A DNA stretch of 64,000 nucleotides from contig NZ_CP019067.1 of NCBI RefSeq assembly GCF_001989615.1, positions 620,001-684,000 on the forward strand, read 5' to 3'. Under the pieces are notes generated by a model. The model made no database searches and was not told where the DNA came from. It saw only the letters and a program-made list of their open reading frames with translations. Source of the DNA: Halorientalis sp. IM1011 (GTDB lineage Archaea > Halobacteriota > Halobacteria > Halobacteriales > Haloarculaceae). A program made the position numbers and the translations under genes. Below, one piece after another: positions 9,026-17,304 of this stretch; the stretch's first letter is position 1, and every line of letters begins with the position of its first letter.

Positions 9026-9688
9026 TCACGACGAGTAGCCGGGCAGATCGGCTTCGGCCCGTAGTTCTTCCATCTCCTCGTCGCTCTCGGCCATGCCAGT
9101 CGTCACGAGTAACCGAACGCCCCTCCGGACGCTGATATCCAGTTCGTGCAGTTCGTCCTCGGGGACCATCAGGAACGCGCCACCCGTCGGGTTCGGACTG
9201 TTCGGCAGGAAGACGTTGTAAAGCGGTTCGCCGGTGGCGTTCACGGCCTCTCTGGGTCCGTCCCCCGTAACGAACCCGATGCTGTAGACGCCGTCACGGG
9301 GGTACTCGACCATGACGACGCGTTTGTAGCGGTTCGACCCCTCGGTCAGGGCGTTGGCGACCTGTCGCACGCTGGAGTAGACGATACTGACCAGCGGGAC
9401 GACACCGATCCCGCGGTCGATTCCAGCGAACACGCGCCCGCCGACGCTCCCCTGGGCGAGATACCCCAACACGACGACGAAGCCGGCGATCGACAGCAGC
9501 GCGAGCACCTGTGCGACCGCTTCGATGTTCGCCGTGTACTGGGTCAGCCGCGTCCCCTGGACCACCGGATCGATGAACGTCGTCACCCAGCCGACCAGAA
9601 ACTGCATCGCCACGACCGTCACCACGAGCGGCGCGAGCAACGCCAGCCCCGCGATGAAACTGTTCCGGAGTACCTGTCGGAATCCCAT
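9026..9688 (-). CDS. DUF502-family membrane protein
   Basis: 220-residue membrane protein matching the DUF502 pattern: two N-terminal transmembrane helices (about 10-35 and 65-90), then a soluble domain with conserved VEYPRDGVYSIGFVTG and VFLPNSPNPTGGAF. Function unknown. The frame is open upstream to 10042, but the family starts at the MGFRQVLRNSF methionine, and the longer version would overlap the divergent gene. Confidence 0.88.
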   Translation of the reverse strand: MGFRQVLRNSFIAGLALLAPLVVTVVAMQFLVGWVTTFIDPVVQGTRLTQYTANIEAVAQVLALLSIAGFVVVLGYLAQGSVGGRVFAGIDRGIGVVPLVSIVYSSVRQVANALTEGSNRYKRVVMVEYPRDGVYSIGFVTGDGPREAVNATGEPLYNVFLPNSPNPTGGAFLMVPEDELHELDISVRRGVRLLVTTGMAESDEEMEELRAEADLPGYSS

Positions 9689-9761
9689 ACCAGTACGTAT
9701 CCGCGGCCCGACAAAGAACGTGGCCCCCATTGCTTTCCGTCCGAAGACCCTCTCGAATACC

Positions 9762-10283
9762 GTGACCGACAGCGATAGACCCGCCGGAGCCGACGGCGAG
9801 CGTGACGGCGACCAGCCCTGGGAGCCCTCGGGACCCTGGACTCGCGGCGAGGCAGAGACGTTTCTGACCGAGAGCCGAGTTCCCATCCGGCTGAGTTGTC
9901 GAACCCCCGGCGGCGGGCTCTGGATGCTCTCGCTGTGGTACGAGTTTCGCGATGGCTCCCTCCACTGTGCCACCGCCGCCAGCGCCGACGTGGTCGGGTT
10001 CCTCGAACACGACCCCGGTGTGGCCTTCGAGGTGTCCGTCAACGACCCGCCCTATCGCGGCGTCCGCGGCCAGGGCCGTGCCACCGTCGAACCGGACCCC
10101 GAGAAGACCGTCCTGCGGTCGCTACTGGAACGGTATCTCGACGGAACGAACTCAGGGCTGGCTCGACGACTGCTCGACGAGGACCGCGAGGAAGTTTCCA
10201 TCCGGATAGACCCGACCAGAGTCGCTTCCTGGGACTACGCCGACCGAATGGCTCACGGCTCCGACCGCGAGGACTCCGCGTAG
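9762..10283 (+). CDS. Pyridoxamine 5'-phosphate oxidase-like flavin protein
   Basis: 173-residue protein of the PNPOx-like split-barrel superfamily. The core begins around residue 30 (FLTESRVPIRLSC) and includes LWYEFRDGSLHCAT and a VEVSVNDPPYRGVRGQG-like strand pair typical of FMN or F420 binding. Substrate unknown. The GTG at 9762 is chosen; extension to 9525 would overlap the divergent DUF502 gene. Its last 31 bases overlap the end of a small convergent gene. Confidence 0.78.
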   Translation: MTDSDRPAGADGERDGDQPWEPSGPWTRGEAETFLTESRVPIRLSCRTPGGGLWMLSLWYEFRDGSLHCATAASADVVGFLEHDPGVAFEVSVNDPPYRGVRGQGRATVEPDPEKTVLRSLLERYLDGTNSGLARRLLDEDREEVSIRIDPTRVASWDYADRMAHGSDREDSA

Positions 10284-10411
10284 AAACGGAGGAACAGGTA
10301 AAAGGCCGCCACGATCACCAGTCCAGCCACCACGCCGATGATCCCGTCGACGACGGCGTGGGGCAACGGTATCCGTGACGCGCCAGCGTGTAGAAAGACG
10401 GGATCGATCAT
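10253..10411 (-). CDS. Small single-helix membrane protein (52 aa)
   Basis: An intact 52-codon frame on the minus strand, MIDPVFLHAG at the start, a hydrophobic helix at about residues 20-43 (IIGVVAGLVIVAAFYLF) and a short polar end. The composition is that of a real single-pass protein and the frame fills the gap between the flavin protein and tRNA-Gln. It overlaps the 3' end of the convergent flavin-protein gene. Function unknown. Confidence 0.6.
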   Translation of the reverse strand: MIDPVFLHAGASRIPLPHAVVDGIIGVVAGLVIVAAFYLFLRFYAESSRSEP

Positions 10412-10507
10412 CGTCTCACTCCCCCGTACGATACCCGGAAAGTCAACTCTGTCGGTTCCGGCCGAACTCGTTCGGGAACAACGGCAATAATGTAAGAATA
10501 ATTATAG

Positions 10508-10631
10508 TAGTCCCGGGCGGATTCGAACCGCCGTCGTGGGCTAACCTCGGAATACACTGCCGAGGTTGCCGAATCAAGTCGGCATGTATTCCTCCAAAGG
10601 CCCATATGATTGGCCACTACACCACGGGACT
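10508..10631 (-). tRNA. tRNA-Gln (UUG) with a 51-nt intron
   Basis: Mature length is 73 nt without encoded CCA (exon 1 10631-10594, exon 2 10542-10508). The acceptor AGTCCCG pairs with CGGGACT; the D arm GTGT/TCAT, anticodon stem TGGGC/GCCCA and T arm GGCGG/CCGCC with TTCGAAT all form. The anticodon loop CTTTGGA gives TTG, i.e. glutamine. The intron interrupts at the canonical position between nucleotides 37 and 38. A TATA-like CCATAAGA lies about 30 bases upstream, at the end of the HNH gene. Confidence 0.95.
10543..10593 (-). other. Archaeal tRNA intron with bulge-helix-bulge motif
   Basis: The exon-intron junctions fold as a bulge-helix-bulge substrate for the archaeal splicing endonuclease: outer helix GGGC/GCCC, 3-nt bulges GG^A and TT^A, a 4-bp central helix CTTT/GAGG (with G-U pairs), and an 8-bp inner helix GGAATACA/TGTATTCC. 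Inside, GCCGA and TCGGC form a second hairpin. Cleavage in the bulges gives exactly the mature tRNA. Intron-containing tRNA-Gln(UUG) is known in Haloferax. Confidence 0.9.
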
Positions 10632-10658
10632 GCAAGAGGGTGTTCTGGTTCTGGCGTC

Positions 10659-11405
10659 TTATGGATTCCGGGATTTCGCCATGCCACGAAGCACCGACGC
10701 GGGGATAGTTTCGTGTTCAGCCAGTCCGTGACAGCTCGGACAGAGTGAAATTACGTTGTCCAAAACATGCGCATCCTGTGGATCGTCAAAATCCCGGACC
10801 GGTCTGATATGATGAACGTCCGGGTTACGACCGATCTCGTCGCTATCTTTAGTACAGAATCGGCACTGGTGGTCGTCGCGTTCGAGCGCTTTTCGTCGGA
10901 TCCAACGCCAGTCACCGTTGTAGACGGCAGTTCCGTCACCCCACTCGTCAGAGAGCCACGAGCTGAGACAATCGTGGTCACAGAATTTCCGGTCGCCATC
11001 TCGTGTAAAACAGGGCAGAACCTCGAACTGTTCACCACACTGCTTGCACTCGCGTGGAACTGGCTCGATATCGTGAACGTCTGCGTAGTGTGTCCCCAGA
11101 AACTCGTCCGCTTCCTCGACGCAGGTCGGGCAGTAGACACCCTTCTTATCCGAGGGATAATACTCGAACTCGTCGCCACAGCGCTCGCACTCGGTCGTCT
11201 CCTTCGCGTCTTTCCAGTTGCCGTTGTTTTCGCCGGCGTTAGGATTACAGTTATCGCAGTACGTCAGCCGAGCCTTCGGATCGTAAAATTCCGTCCCGCA
11301 GCCAGCACACTCCCGGTTCGGAAGCGGGTCGTCGTGGACCTTTGTGTGGTGTTGTTTGACGCCACGTTCAGTCGTGGGCGACTTACCACAGGTCGGACAT
11401 TCCAT
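10659..11405 (-). CDS. Multi-zinc-finger HNH endonuclease
   Basis: 248 residues: an N-terminal C2H2 finger (CPTCGKSP...HHTKVH), three further Cys-pair fingers (CAGCG...CDNC, CERCG...CPTC, CKQCG...CDHDC), then a C-terminal HNH domain (CRFC, DVHHIRPV, NVISLCPSCH) with intact catalytic residues. This is the layout of free-standing homing-type nucleases, although a restriction-like or repair role is also possible. Codon choice is visibly more AT-rich than its neighbours, suggesting acquisition. It lies 27 bases upstream of tRNA-Gln on the same strand. Confidence 0.88.
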   Translation of the reverse strand: MECPTCGKSPTTERGVKQHHTKVHDDPLPNRECAGCGTEFYDPKARLTYCDNCNPNAGENNGNWKDAKETTECERCGDEFEYYPSDKKGVYCPTCVEEADEFLGTHYADVHDIEPVPRECKQCGEQFEVLPCFTRDGDRKFCDHDCLSSWLSDEWGDGTAVYNGDWRWIRRKALERDDHQCRFCTKDSDEIGRNPDVHHIRPVRDFDDPQDAHVLDNVISLCPSCHGLAEHETIPASVLRGMAKSRNP

Positions 11406-11466
11406 GGCCGATCATTCGGCTGTCGGTGGGATATATGCGACCCTACCGAAGTGAAACTAAAAGTAG

Positions 11467-11907
11467 TCAGTCGGCCGGGTCGGCCGGATCGGGTTCGACT
11501 TCCAGCAGGGAGCAGGCGTCGGCTTCGGGGGCGAAACAGTCGGGACACTTCGAGTCGCGGTCGATGATGGTGTCGAGTCGCTCGGCGACGGTCTCGTCGA
11601 TGACGGGTTCGAGCTGTTTGGCCTCGGCGCGGAACTCCTCGACGTCGAGCACTTCCAGCAGGAATCGCTCGATGATGCAGTAGGTCTGGAGCGCGTCGCG
11701 GGCGCGGACGATGCCCTCGTCGGTGAGGGTGACGCCCTTGTACTTCTCGTGTTCGAGCAGTTCGCGCTCTTCGAGTTTGCCGATCATCTCGTTGGCGCTG
11801 GCCGGGCTCACGTCGAGCATGTCGGCGACGCGACCGGTCGAGGCCGGGCCGTCCTCCTCCTGCTGGACGAGATAGATCGCCTTGAGATACTGGTCGGACG
11901 TGTTCAC
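11467..11907 (-). CDS. DtxR/SirR-family metal-dependent regulator
   Basis: 146-residue iron/manganese-dependent repressor: an N-terminal winged helix (residues 1-65: YLKAIYLVQQEE, VSPASANEMIGKLEERELL, VTLTDEG) and a dimerisation/metal domain with CIIERFL and the later ligand segment CPDCFAPEADAC. No C-terminal SH3-like FeoA domain is present, as in SirR/MntR-type short members. It is 31 bases downstream of the ferritin-like gene and probably co-transcribed. A DtxR-type palindrome sits at sufC in the same window. Confidence 0.92.
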   Translation of the reverse strand: MNTSDQYLKAIYLVQQEEDGPASTGRVADMLDVSPASANEMIGKLEERELLEHEKYKGVTLTDEGIVRARDALQTYCIIERFLLEVLDVEEFRAEAKQLEPVIDETVAERLDTIIDRDSKCPDCFAPEADACSLLEVEPDPADPAD

Positions 11908-11938
11908 GCGAGATCCCCTCCGTGCAGATAGCTCCCAT

Positions 11939-12463
11939 TCATTCTCGTTTCTCCATGAGTTCGGTGACTTCCTCGACGCCCTCGGCTTCCTCGTCCCGGA
12001 TCGCCGCCAGCGTGTCGACGACGTACTCGCGATCGACGCTGAGCGTGGCGTCCGAGTTCTCGATCGCTTCGATGAGGTCGTCGTAGAACTTGTAGGCCGT
12101 CTCCTCGTTACACAGCTGATCGTAGAGCACGCCGTCGAAGTCCGATTCGGCCTCGTACTGGGCCGTGACGAGCCCCTTGATCTCCTCGAAGGGAATCGTG
12201 TCGGCTTCGAGGTCGTCGATCAGGTCCTCCAGTCGGTCGCGGTGGTCGGCCGACTCCCGGGCGGCGTCGTCGAGCAGCGCTTCCAGTTCCGGATCGTCGA
12301 CGTCCATCGTCCGGGCGTGTTCGCCCGCTCGGGCCTCCACGACCTCCTCGAGGACGACGCCGATCTGGAGGAGGCGCGCCAGCTGGTGGTCGTTCGAGAC
12401 CGGTTGCTGGACGCTCACGGCGACCACCGCCGACACCGTCGGCTCTGTCCCGCCAGCATACAC
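11939..12463 (-). CDS. Ferritin-like domain protein
   Basis: 174 residues, almost wholly helical and acidic, with four-helix-bundle spacing: LLQIGVVLEEVVEARAGEHA, an ELEALLDDAARESADHRDRL helix, a long third helix around EAESDFDGVLYDQLCNEE and a final helix. Glu/His pairs suit a di-iron site, but ligands are not unambiguous. A TATA-like CTTAAG at 12484-12489 lies 24 bases before this ATG, supporting a leaderless start here rather than the internal GTG at 12418. The operon partner is the DtxR-type regulator, so iron storage or sensing is likely. Confidence 0.72.
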   Translation of the reverse strand: MYAGGTEPTVSAVVAVSVQQPVSNDHQLARLLQIGVVLEEVVEARAGEHARTMDVDDPELEALLDDAARESADHRDRLEDLIDDLEADTIPFEEIKGLVTAQYEAESDFDGVLYDQLCNEETAYKFYDDLIEAIENSDATLSVDREYVVDTLAAIRDEEAEGVEEVTELMEKRE

Positions 12464-12483
12464 AACGATCGGGTAGGCGGGAA

Positions 12484-12489
12484 CTTAAG
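12484..12489 (-). promoter_or_regulatory. TATA-like element of the ferritin-like/SirR operon
   Basis: CTTAAG centred about 24 bases before the ferritin-like start codon, the distance expected for a leaderless haloarchaeal transcript. Confidence 0.35.
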
Positions 12490-12542
12490 CCGTTCCCTCG
12501 GCAGTCGAGACCGCTAAGCGCCCGCCTGCGGACCACTCGACC

Positions 12543-13565
12543 GTGACCCGCGCCAGCGAGTTCCGCGAGTTCGCCGACTGGGCGAGCGACCAGTCCCCGC
12601 TGTACGAGCAACTGAGCCGCGCCGTCGCCGACGACGAGGACCTCCTCGCCCTCGCCGCGACGGCCCCGGAGAGCCAGCCCGCGCCGAACCTGTTGCTGGG
12701 TGCCGTCCACGACCTCCTGCTCGATGGGGTGGATCATCGGCTCGCCGAGTTCTACCCCACCGTCGACGACGATCCCATCGACCCGACCGAGACAGATCCG
12801 TTCCCGGCCTTCGATGAGTTCTGCCGGACCCACCGCGATGCCATCAGCGACCGCCTCGAAAGCCGACTTGTCCAGACCAACGACGTGGGGCGGTCGGCCG
12901 TCCTCTACCCGACGTTTGCCCGGGTCGCCGCAGCCGACGGCGAACCCCTGGCCCTCGTCGAGCTCGGTGCCAGCGCCGGCCTGAACCTCGTCTGGGACCG
13001 GTACAGCTACGCGTTCGACGACCGCGTCGTCGGCAATTCCAACTCCCCGGTCCGCATCGAGACCGACCTCCGGGACGGGACGCCACCGCTCCCGGCGGAC
13101 CCGCCGGCCGTCGCCGACCGCTGGGGCGTCGATCTGAATCCCCTCGACGCGACCGACGAGAGCGACGCCCGCTGGCTCCGGGCGCTCGTCCTCCCGAACC
13201 AAAAGCGGCGACACGACCGGCTCGCCGCCGCGCTGGATCTGGCCGCCGACACTCCACCGGAACTCGTCACCGGCGACGCCGCCGCGGTCCTCCCCGCGCG
13301 CCTCGGCGACGCGCCCGCGGACGCGACGCTCGTCGTGTTCAGTACCATCGCGCTCTACCAGTTCCCCGACGATGCCGTGGCGGCCATCCGCGAGACGCTG
13401 GCCGACGCCAGCCACGAGCGCCCGGTCCACTGGCTGTCGGGAGATCCGTCGACCCCGCCCAGCGATCCGACGTACCGGCACGTCCGCTTCGAGGACGGCG
13501 AGGCCGAGACTACAGAGCTCGCCGCGTTCGAGGCCTACGGGAGCTGGCTCTCCTGGCGAGTGTGA
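12543..13565 (+). CDS. DUF2332-family protein
   Basis: 340-residue protein of the DUF2332 family. Recognisable segments are an N-terminal helical region (FADWASDQSPLYEQLS), the central VELGASAGLNLVWDRYSY and the later VVFSTIALYQFPDD. The central block resembles the SAM-binding loop of class I methyltransferases, so a methyltransferase-like fold is possible, but no activity is established. The start is GTG at 12543. It stands between the iron regulator operon and sufD without obvious linkage. Confidence 0.82.
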   Translation: MTRASEFREFADWASDQSPLYEQLSRAVADDEDLLALAATAPESQPAPNLLLGAVHDLLLDGVDHRLAEFYPTVDDDPIDPTETDPFPAFDEFCRTHRDAISDRLESRLVQTNDVGRSAVLYPTFARVAAADGEPLALVELGASAGLNLVWDRYSYAFDDRVVGNSNSPVRIETDLRDGTPPLPADPPAVADRWGVDLNPLDATDESDARWLRALVLPNQKRRHDRLAAALDLAADTPPELVTGDAAAVLPARLGDAPADATLVVFSTIALYQFPDDAVAAIRETLADASHERPVHWLSGDPSTPPSDPTYRHVRFEDGEAETTELAAFEAYGSWLSWRV

Positions 13566-13601
13566 CCTGCGACTGCAAAAGAAAGCGCCCGGAGTCTACG
13601 C

Positions 13602-13647
13602 ACGGGCCTCCGGCCCGTTCGATGTCGAGGTTGCTACCGCAACCTCG
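13602..13647 (+). repeat. Two perfect hairpins between convergent genes
   Basis: ACGGGCC-TCC-GGCCCGT (13602-13618) and CGAGGTTGC-TACC-GCAACCTCG (13626-13647) are perfect stems of 7 and 9 bp in the 82-base gap between the convergent DUF2332 and sufD genes. The second ends at the base before the sufD stop codon. They may end transcription from both sides, or belong to the same palindromic class seen in the histidine-kinase genes. Confidence 0.7.
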
Positions 13648-14865
13648 CTATTCGCGCAGTCGGCGCGCGATCAGTCCTTCGAGGCCCTCGCGGAACTCGT
13701 CGACTTCGACTTCGCTGAGGACGGGCTCGAAGAAGCCCTCGACCAGCATGTTCTCGGCGACCTGTTCGGGGATCGAGCGGGAGGTCATGTAGAACATGTC
13801 CTCGGCGTCGACCTGCCCGACCGTCGCGGAGTGGCTGGCCTCCGTGTCGTGGTTGTTGATGATCAGCTTCGGGGAGGCGTCGGCCTCGCTTTCGTCCGAA
13901 AGCATCAGCGTGTTCTCGCGCTGGTAGGAGTTGGTGTCCCAGGCCTCCCGACCCACGTCCTGGACGCCCTCGTAGACCGAGCGGGCCTCGTCGTCGAGGA
14001 CGCCCCGGGTCACGAGGTCGGCGGTCGTGTGTTCGGCCTCGTGCCAGACTCGCGAGGCCAGATCGAAGTGCTGGTCCTCGTGGCCGAAGAACGCCCCGAC
14101 GATCTTGCTCTCGGAGCTATCGCCGAGCAGTCGCGTCTCGACGCTGGTCTTCGTAAGTCTGGATCCGATGTTGCCTTCGATCCAGTTGACCGTGCCGTAC
14201 TGGCCGGTGTGGCCGCGCTTGACCTGGAAGTTGTAGGTGTCCGAATCCAGGTTCTGGAGCGCGCCGTACTGCACGTGGGCGTTCTCGCCCGCGACGGCCT
14301 CGACGACGCCGCTGTAGTAGCGGGCGTCCTCCTCGCTCGCGTCCTCACCGGTCTCCTGCCGTTCGAGGATGGTGACCGAGGCCGATTCCTCGGCGATCAC
14401 GAGCGTGTAGTTGAACAGCGCCCGGGAGTTCATCCGGGTCCGGATCGTCACGTCCTCGGCGTCGACGCCCTCGGGGACGTAGACGACCGTCCCGGCCGAG
14501 AACAGCGCCGTCGACAGCGCGGTGAGGTAGTTGCGCTGGGGATCGACGACGCTGCCGAACCGATCCTCGATCAGGTCGCCGTGCTCGTCGAGTGCCTCGG
14601 ACCAGGAGAGCACGTCGACACCGTCGGCGTCGACGCGGTCTTTCTCCTGAGCCATCTCGAGGGGGTCGACGAAGCTCTCGTAATCGAGCGCGTCGAGGTT
14701 CGTCCACTCCCGGCCCGGCGTCTGAATGACGGCGGGCATGTCGAGGTCTTCGAGGGCCTCCAGCGCGTCGAGTCGCGTCTCCAGCAGCCACTCGGGCTCG
14801 TCGAGCTGGTCGCTGATCTCCGTTACCTGCTCCTCCGTGAGGTTCGCGTGTACCTGCGTGCTCAT
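13648..14865 (-). CDS. sufD: Fe-S cluster assembly protein SufD
   Basis: 405-residue SufD, partner of SufB in the SufBCD scaffold that assembles Fe-S clusters in the cytosol. The N-terminal helix region (LDEPEWLLETRLDALEAL) precedes a right-handed beta-helix core and a C-terminal helical SufC-binding region (HSATVGQVDAEDMFYMTSRSI). It begins one base after sufB, third gene of sufC-sufB-sufD. No SufS, SufU or SufE is in the window. Confidence 0.93.
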   Translation of the reverse strand: MSTQVHANLTEEQVTEISDQLDEPEWLLETRLDALEALEDLDMPAVIQTPGREWTNLDALDYESFVDPLEMAQEKDRVDADGVDVLSWSEALDEHGDLIEDRFGSVVDPQRNYLTALSTALFSAGTVVYVPEGVDAEDVTIRTRMNSRALFNYTLVIAEESASVTILERQETGEDASEEDARYYSGVVEAVAGENAHVQYGALQNLDSDTYNFQVKRGHTGQYGTVNWIEGNIGSRLTKTSVETRLLGDSSESKIVGAFFGHEDQHFDLASRVWHEAEHTTADLVTRGVLDDEARSVYEGVQDVGREAWDTNSYQRENTLMLSDESEADASPKLIINNHDTEASHSATVGQVDAEDMFYMTSRSIPEQVAENMLVEGFFEPVLSEVEVDEFREGLEGLIARRLRE

Positions 14866-14866
14866 A

Positions 14867-16297
14867 TTATCCGAGCGAGCCCTCCATCTCGAGTTCGATG
14901 AGGCGGTTGAGCTCGACCGCGTACTCGATGGGCAGTTCCTCCGTGATCGGCTCGATGAAGCCGGCGACGATCATCTGCTTTGCGTCGTCGTCGTCGAGCC
15001 CGCGGGTCTCCAGGTAGAACACGTCCTCGTCGCCGATCTTGCCGACCGTGGCCTCGTGGGCCACGTCGACCTTGTTCTCCTGGATCTCCATGTACGGCAT
15101 CGTGTCCGAGGTCGACTCGTTGTCGAACATCAGCGCGTCACACTCCACAGAGGTCGAGGAGTTCTCCGCGCCGTCGGACATGTGGACCAGGCCGCGGTAG
15201 TTCGTGCGGCCGCCGTCCTTGCTGATGGACTTGGACTCGATGGTCGACTTCGTGTTCGGCGCGTTGTGGTAGACCTTCGCGCCAGTGTCGATGTTCTGGC
15301 CCTCGCCGGCCATCGCGATGGTGATGTGGTTGTCCGTCGCACCTGGGCCCTTCAGGATGGTCGAGGGGTACAGCATCGTCGCCTTCGACCCCATCGACCC
15401 CGACACCCACTCCATCGTGCCGTCGGCCTCGGTGATGGCGCGCTTGGTGTTGAGGTTGTAGGTGTTCTTCGACCAGTTCTGCACGGTCGAGTACTGGACG
15501 TGTGCGTTCTCGCCGACGAAGACCTCGACGCCCCCGCTGTGGAGGTTGAACGCCGAGTACTTCGGCGCGGAACAGCCCTCGATGTAGTGAACTTCCGAAT
15601 TCTCCTCGGCGATGATGAGCGTGTGCTCGAACTGGCCCATCCCCTCGGAGTTCATCCGGAAGTACGCCTGCACGGGCATCTCCACGGTCGTGTCCTCGGG
15701 GACGTAGACGAACGACCCGCCGGACCAGACCGCGCCGTGGAGCGCGGCGAACTTGTTGTCACTCGGAGGGACGCACTTCGTCATGAAGTGCTCCTTGACG
15801 AGATCCTCGTGTTCCTGAACGGCCTTGTCCATGTCACAGAAGATCACGCCTTTCTCCTCCCAGCGCTCCTGCATGTTCTGGTAGACGATCTCGGACTCGT
15901 ACTGGGCGCCCACGCCCGAGAGGGCGTTCTTCTCGGCTTCCGGGATGCCCAGTTTGTCGAAGGTGTCCTGGATCTCTTCGGGGAGGTCCTCCCATGACTC
16001 CGCGCCGCCGCGTGTCTCGATGTCCGGGCGGATGTAGGGGACGATCTCGTCGAAGTCGATCTCGCTCAGGTCCGGCGCGCCGGGCCAGTCGGTCGGCATC
16101 GGCATCTCCTGGAACTGCTTCAGGGCGCGCAGGCGGCGTTCGAGCATCCACTCCGGTTCGTCCTTGTCTTCGCTGATGACCCGGATGGTCTCCTCTGTGA
16201 GGCCCTTCTCGGATTTGAAGGCGGAGTTCTCCTCCTTCTTGAACTCGAAGCGAGCCTCGGTGTCGGTCTCTTTGAGATGGTCTTGATCTGAACTCAT
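14867..16297 (-). CDS. sufB: Fe-S cluster assembly protein SufB
   Basis: 476-residue SufB, scaffold subunit of the SufBCD complex. Family blocks are intact: the N-terminal EPEWMLERRLRALKQF, the central VGVGAQYESEIVY-like region, the beta-helix (CVPPSDNKFAALHGAVWSGG) and the C-terminal HEATVGKIGDEDVFYLETRG. Full bacterial/archaeal length. It follows sufC after 57 bases and precedes sufD by one. Confidence 0.95.
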   Translation of the reverse strand: MSSDQDHLKETDTEARFEFKKEENSAFKSEKGLTEETIRVISEDKDEPEWMLERRLRALKQFQEMPMPTDWPGAPDLSEIDFDEIVPYIRPDIETRGGAESWEDLPEEIQDTFDKLGIPEAEKNALSGVGAQYESEIVYQNMQERWEEKGVIFCDMDKAVQEHEDLVKEHFMTKCVPPSDNKFAALHGAVWSGGSFVYVPEDTTVEMPVQAYFRMNSEGMGQFEHTLIIAEENSEVHYIEGCSAPKYSAFNLHSGGVEVFVGENAHVQYSTVQNWSKNTYNLNTKRAITEADGTMEWVSGSMGSKATMLYPSTILKGPGATDNHITIAMAGEGQNIDTGAKVYHNAPNTKSTIESKSISKDGGRTNYRGLVHMSDGAENSSTSVECDALMFDNESTSDTMPYMEIQENKVDVAHEATVGKIGDEDVFYLETRGLDDDDAKQMIVAGFIEPITEELPIEYAVELNRLIELEMEGSLG

Positions 16298-16354
16298 TGT
16301 TGGTGTGTCTGGTTTCGGTCTCTGGACGTATCAGTCTGTGCTAGCCCCGGACGG

Positions 16355-17287
16355 TTACGCGGTCTCGAAGAACTCCTCGCGCACCCAGTCGTACCCCTTG
16401 TCCTCGAGTTCCTCGGCCAGCGAGGCGTCGCCGGACTTGGCGATCTGGCCGTCGAGCATCACGTGGACGTGATCGGGCTCGACGTAGTCGAGGATCCGCT
16501 GGTAGTGGGTGATCTGGAGGATGCCGGCGCCCTGCTCGTCGCGCAGCGCGTTGATGCCGTTCGAGACGTCCTGCAGGCGGTCGATGTCCAGCCCGGAGTC
16601 GATCTCGTCGAGCACGGCGATCGAGGGCTCCAGGATCGCGGCCTGCAGCACCTCGTTTTGCTTTTTCTCCCCGCCGGAGAAGCCCGCGTTGAGGTATCGC
16701 TGGGCGAAGCTCTCGTCCATGTCGAGTTGCTCCATCTTCTCCTGGAGGATCTCCTGGAACTCCGCGACGCCGATGTCGCCTTCCTCGGGGTCGCCCTCCA
16801 TCGGAGAGGTGTCGTAGCCGGCCGCGTCCTCGTTGGTGTCGCCACCTTCGGCTTCTTCCTCCTCCTCGTCCTCCTCGAACAGTTCCTCGCGCTCTTCGAG
16901 TTTGGCGTTCAGCGCCGTGCGCAGGAAGTTGACCATCGTGACGCCCTCGATCTCCGCGGGATACTGGAAGCCCAGGAAGATACCGAGTGCCGCGCGCTCG
17001 TTGGGTTCCAGGTCCAGCAGATTCCACGTGCGGAGGTCGTCGGGGATCTCCTCGTCGAGGTCCTCGAACTCGTCGTCCTCGATGTGCAGGAGGACCTCGC
17101 CCTCGGTCACTTCGTACGCCGGGTGGCCGGCGATGATCTTCGCGGTCGTCGACTTCCCGCTCCCGTTGGGACCCATCAGCGCGTGGATCTCACCGGATTC
17201 GACTTCGAGATCGACCCCGCGCAGGATCTGCTCACCGCCCTCCTCGGCAACTTCAGCGTGTAGGTTGGATATTTCGAGTGTTGCCAT
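16355..17287 (-). CDS. sufC: SUF system ATPase SufC
   Basis: 310-residue ABC-type ATPase of the SufBCD complex. Walker [10 protein letters not shown] lies near residue 38, the signature [13 protein letters not shown] and Walker [12 protein letters not shown] follow, then the H-loop ITHYQRIL. Typical SufC is about 250 residues; the extra length is an acidic insertion between [11 protein letters not shown] and the signature, a block of Glu/Asp followed by [17 protein letters not shown]. First gene of the operon, with a palindrome resembling a DtxR box at its start. Confidence 0.95.
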   Translation of the reverse strand: MATLEISNLHAEVAEEGGEQILRGVDLEVESGEIHALMGPNGSGKSTTAKIIAGHPAYEVTEGEVLLHIEDDEFEDLDEEIPDDLRTWNLLDLEPNERAALGIFLGFQYPAEIEGVTMVNFLRTALNAKLEEREELFEEDEEEEEAEGGDTNEDAAGYDTSPMEGDPEEGDIGVAEFQEILQEKMEQLDMDESFAQRYLNAGFSGGEKKQNEVLQAAILEPSIAVLDEIDSGLDIDRLQDVSNGINALRDEQGAGILQITHYQRILDYVEPDHVHVMLDGQIAKSGDASLAEELEDKGYDWVREEFFETA

Positions 17288-17290
17288 TGT

Positions 17291-17304
17291 TTAGGGACAC
17301 CTAA
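17291..17304 (-). promoter_or_regulatory. Putative DtxR/SirR-type operator before sufC
   Basis: TTAGG-GACA-CCTAA, a perfect 5-bp inverted repeat with a 4-base spacer, ends three bases before the sufC start codon. TTAGG-N4-CCTAA is the core of the DtxR/IdeR box. For a leaderless transcript this overlaps the transcription start, a repressor-type location. A DtxR-family gene is present at 11467-11907. Direct binding is inference. The rest of the 277-base spacer to 17564 shows no convincing gene. Confidence 0.55.
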
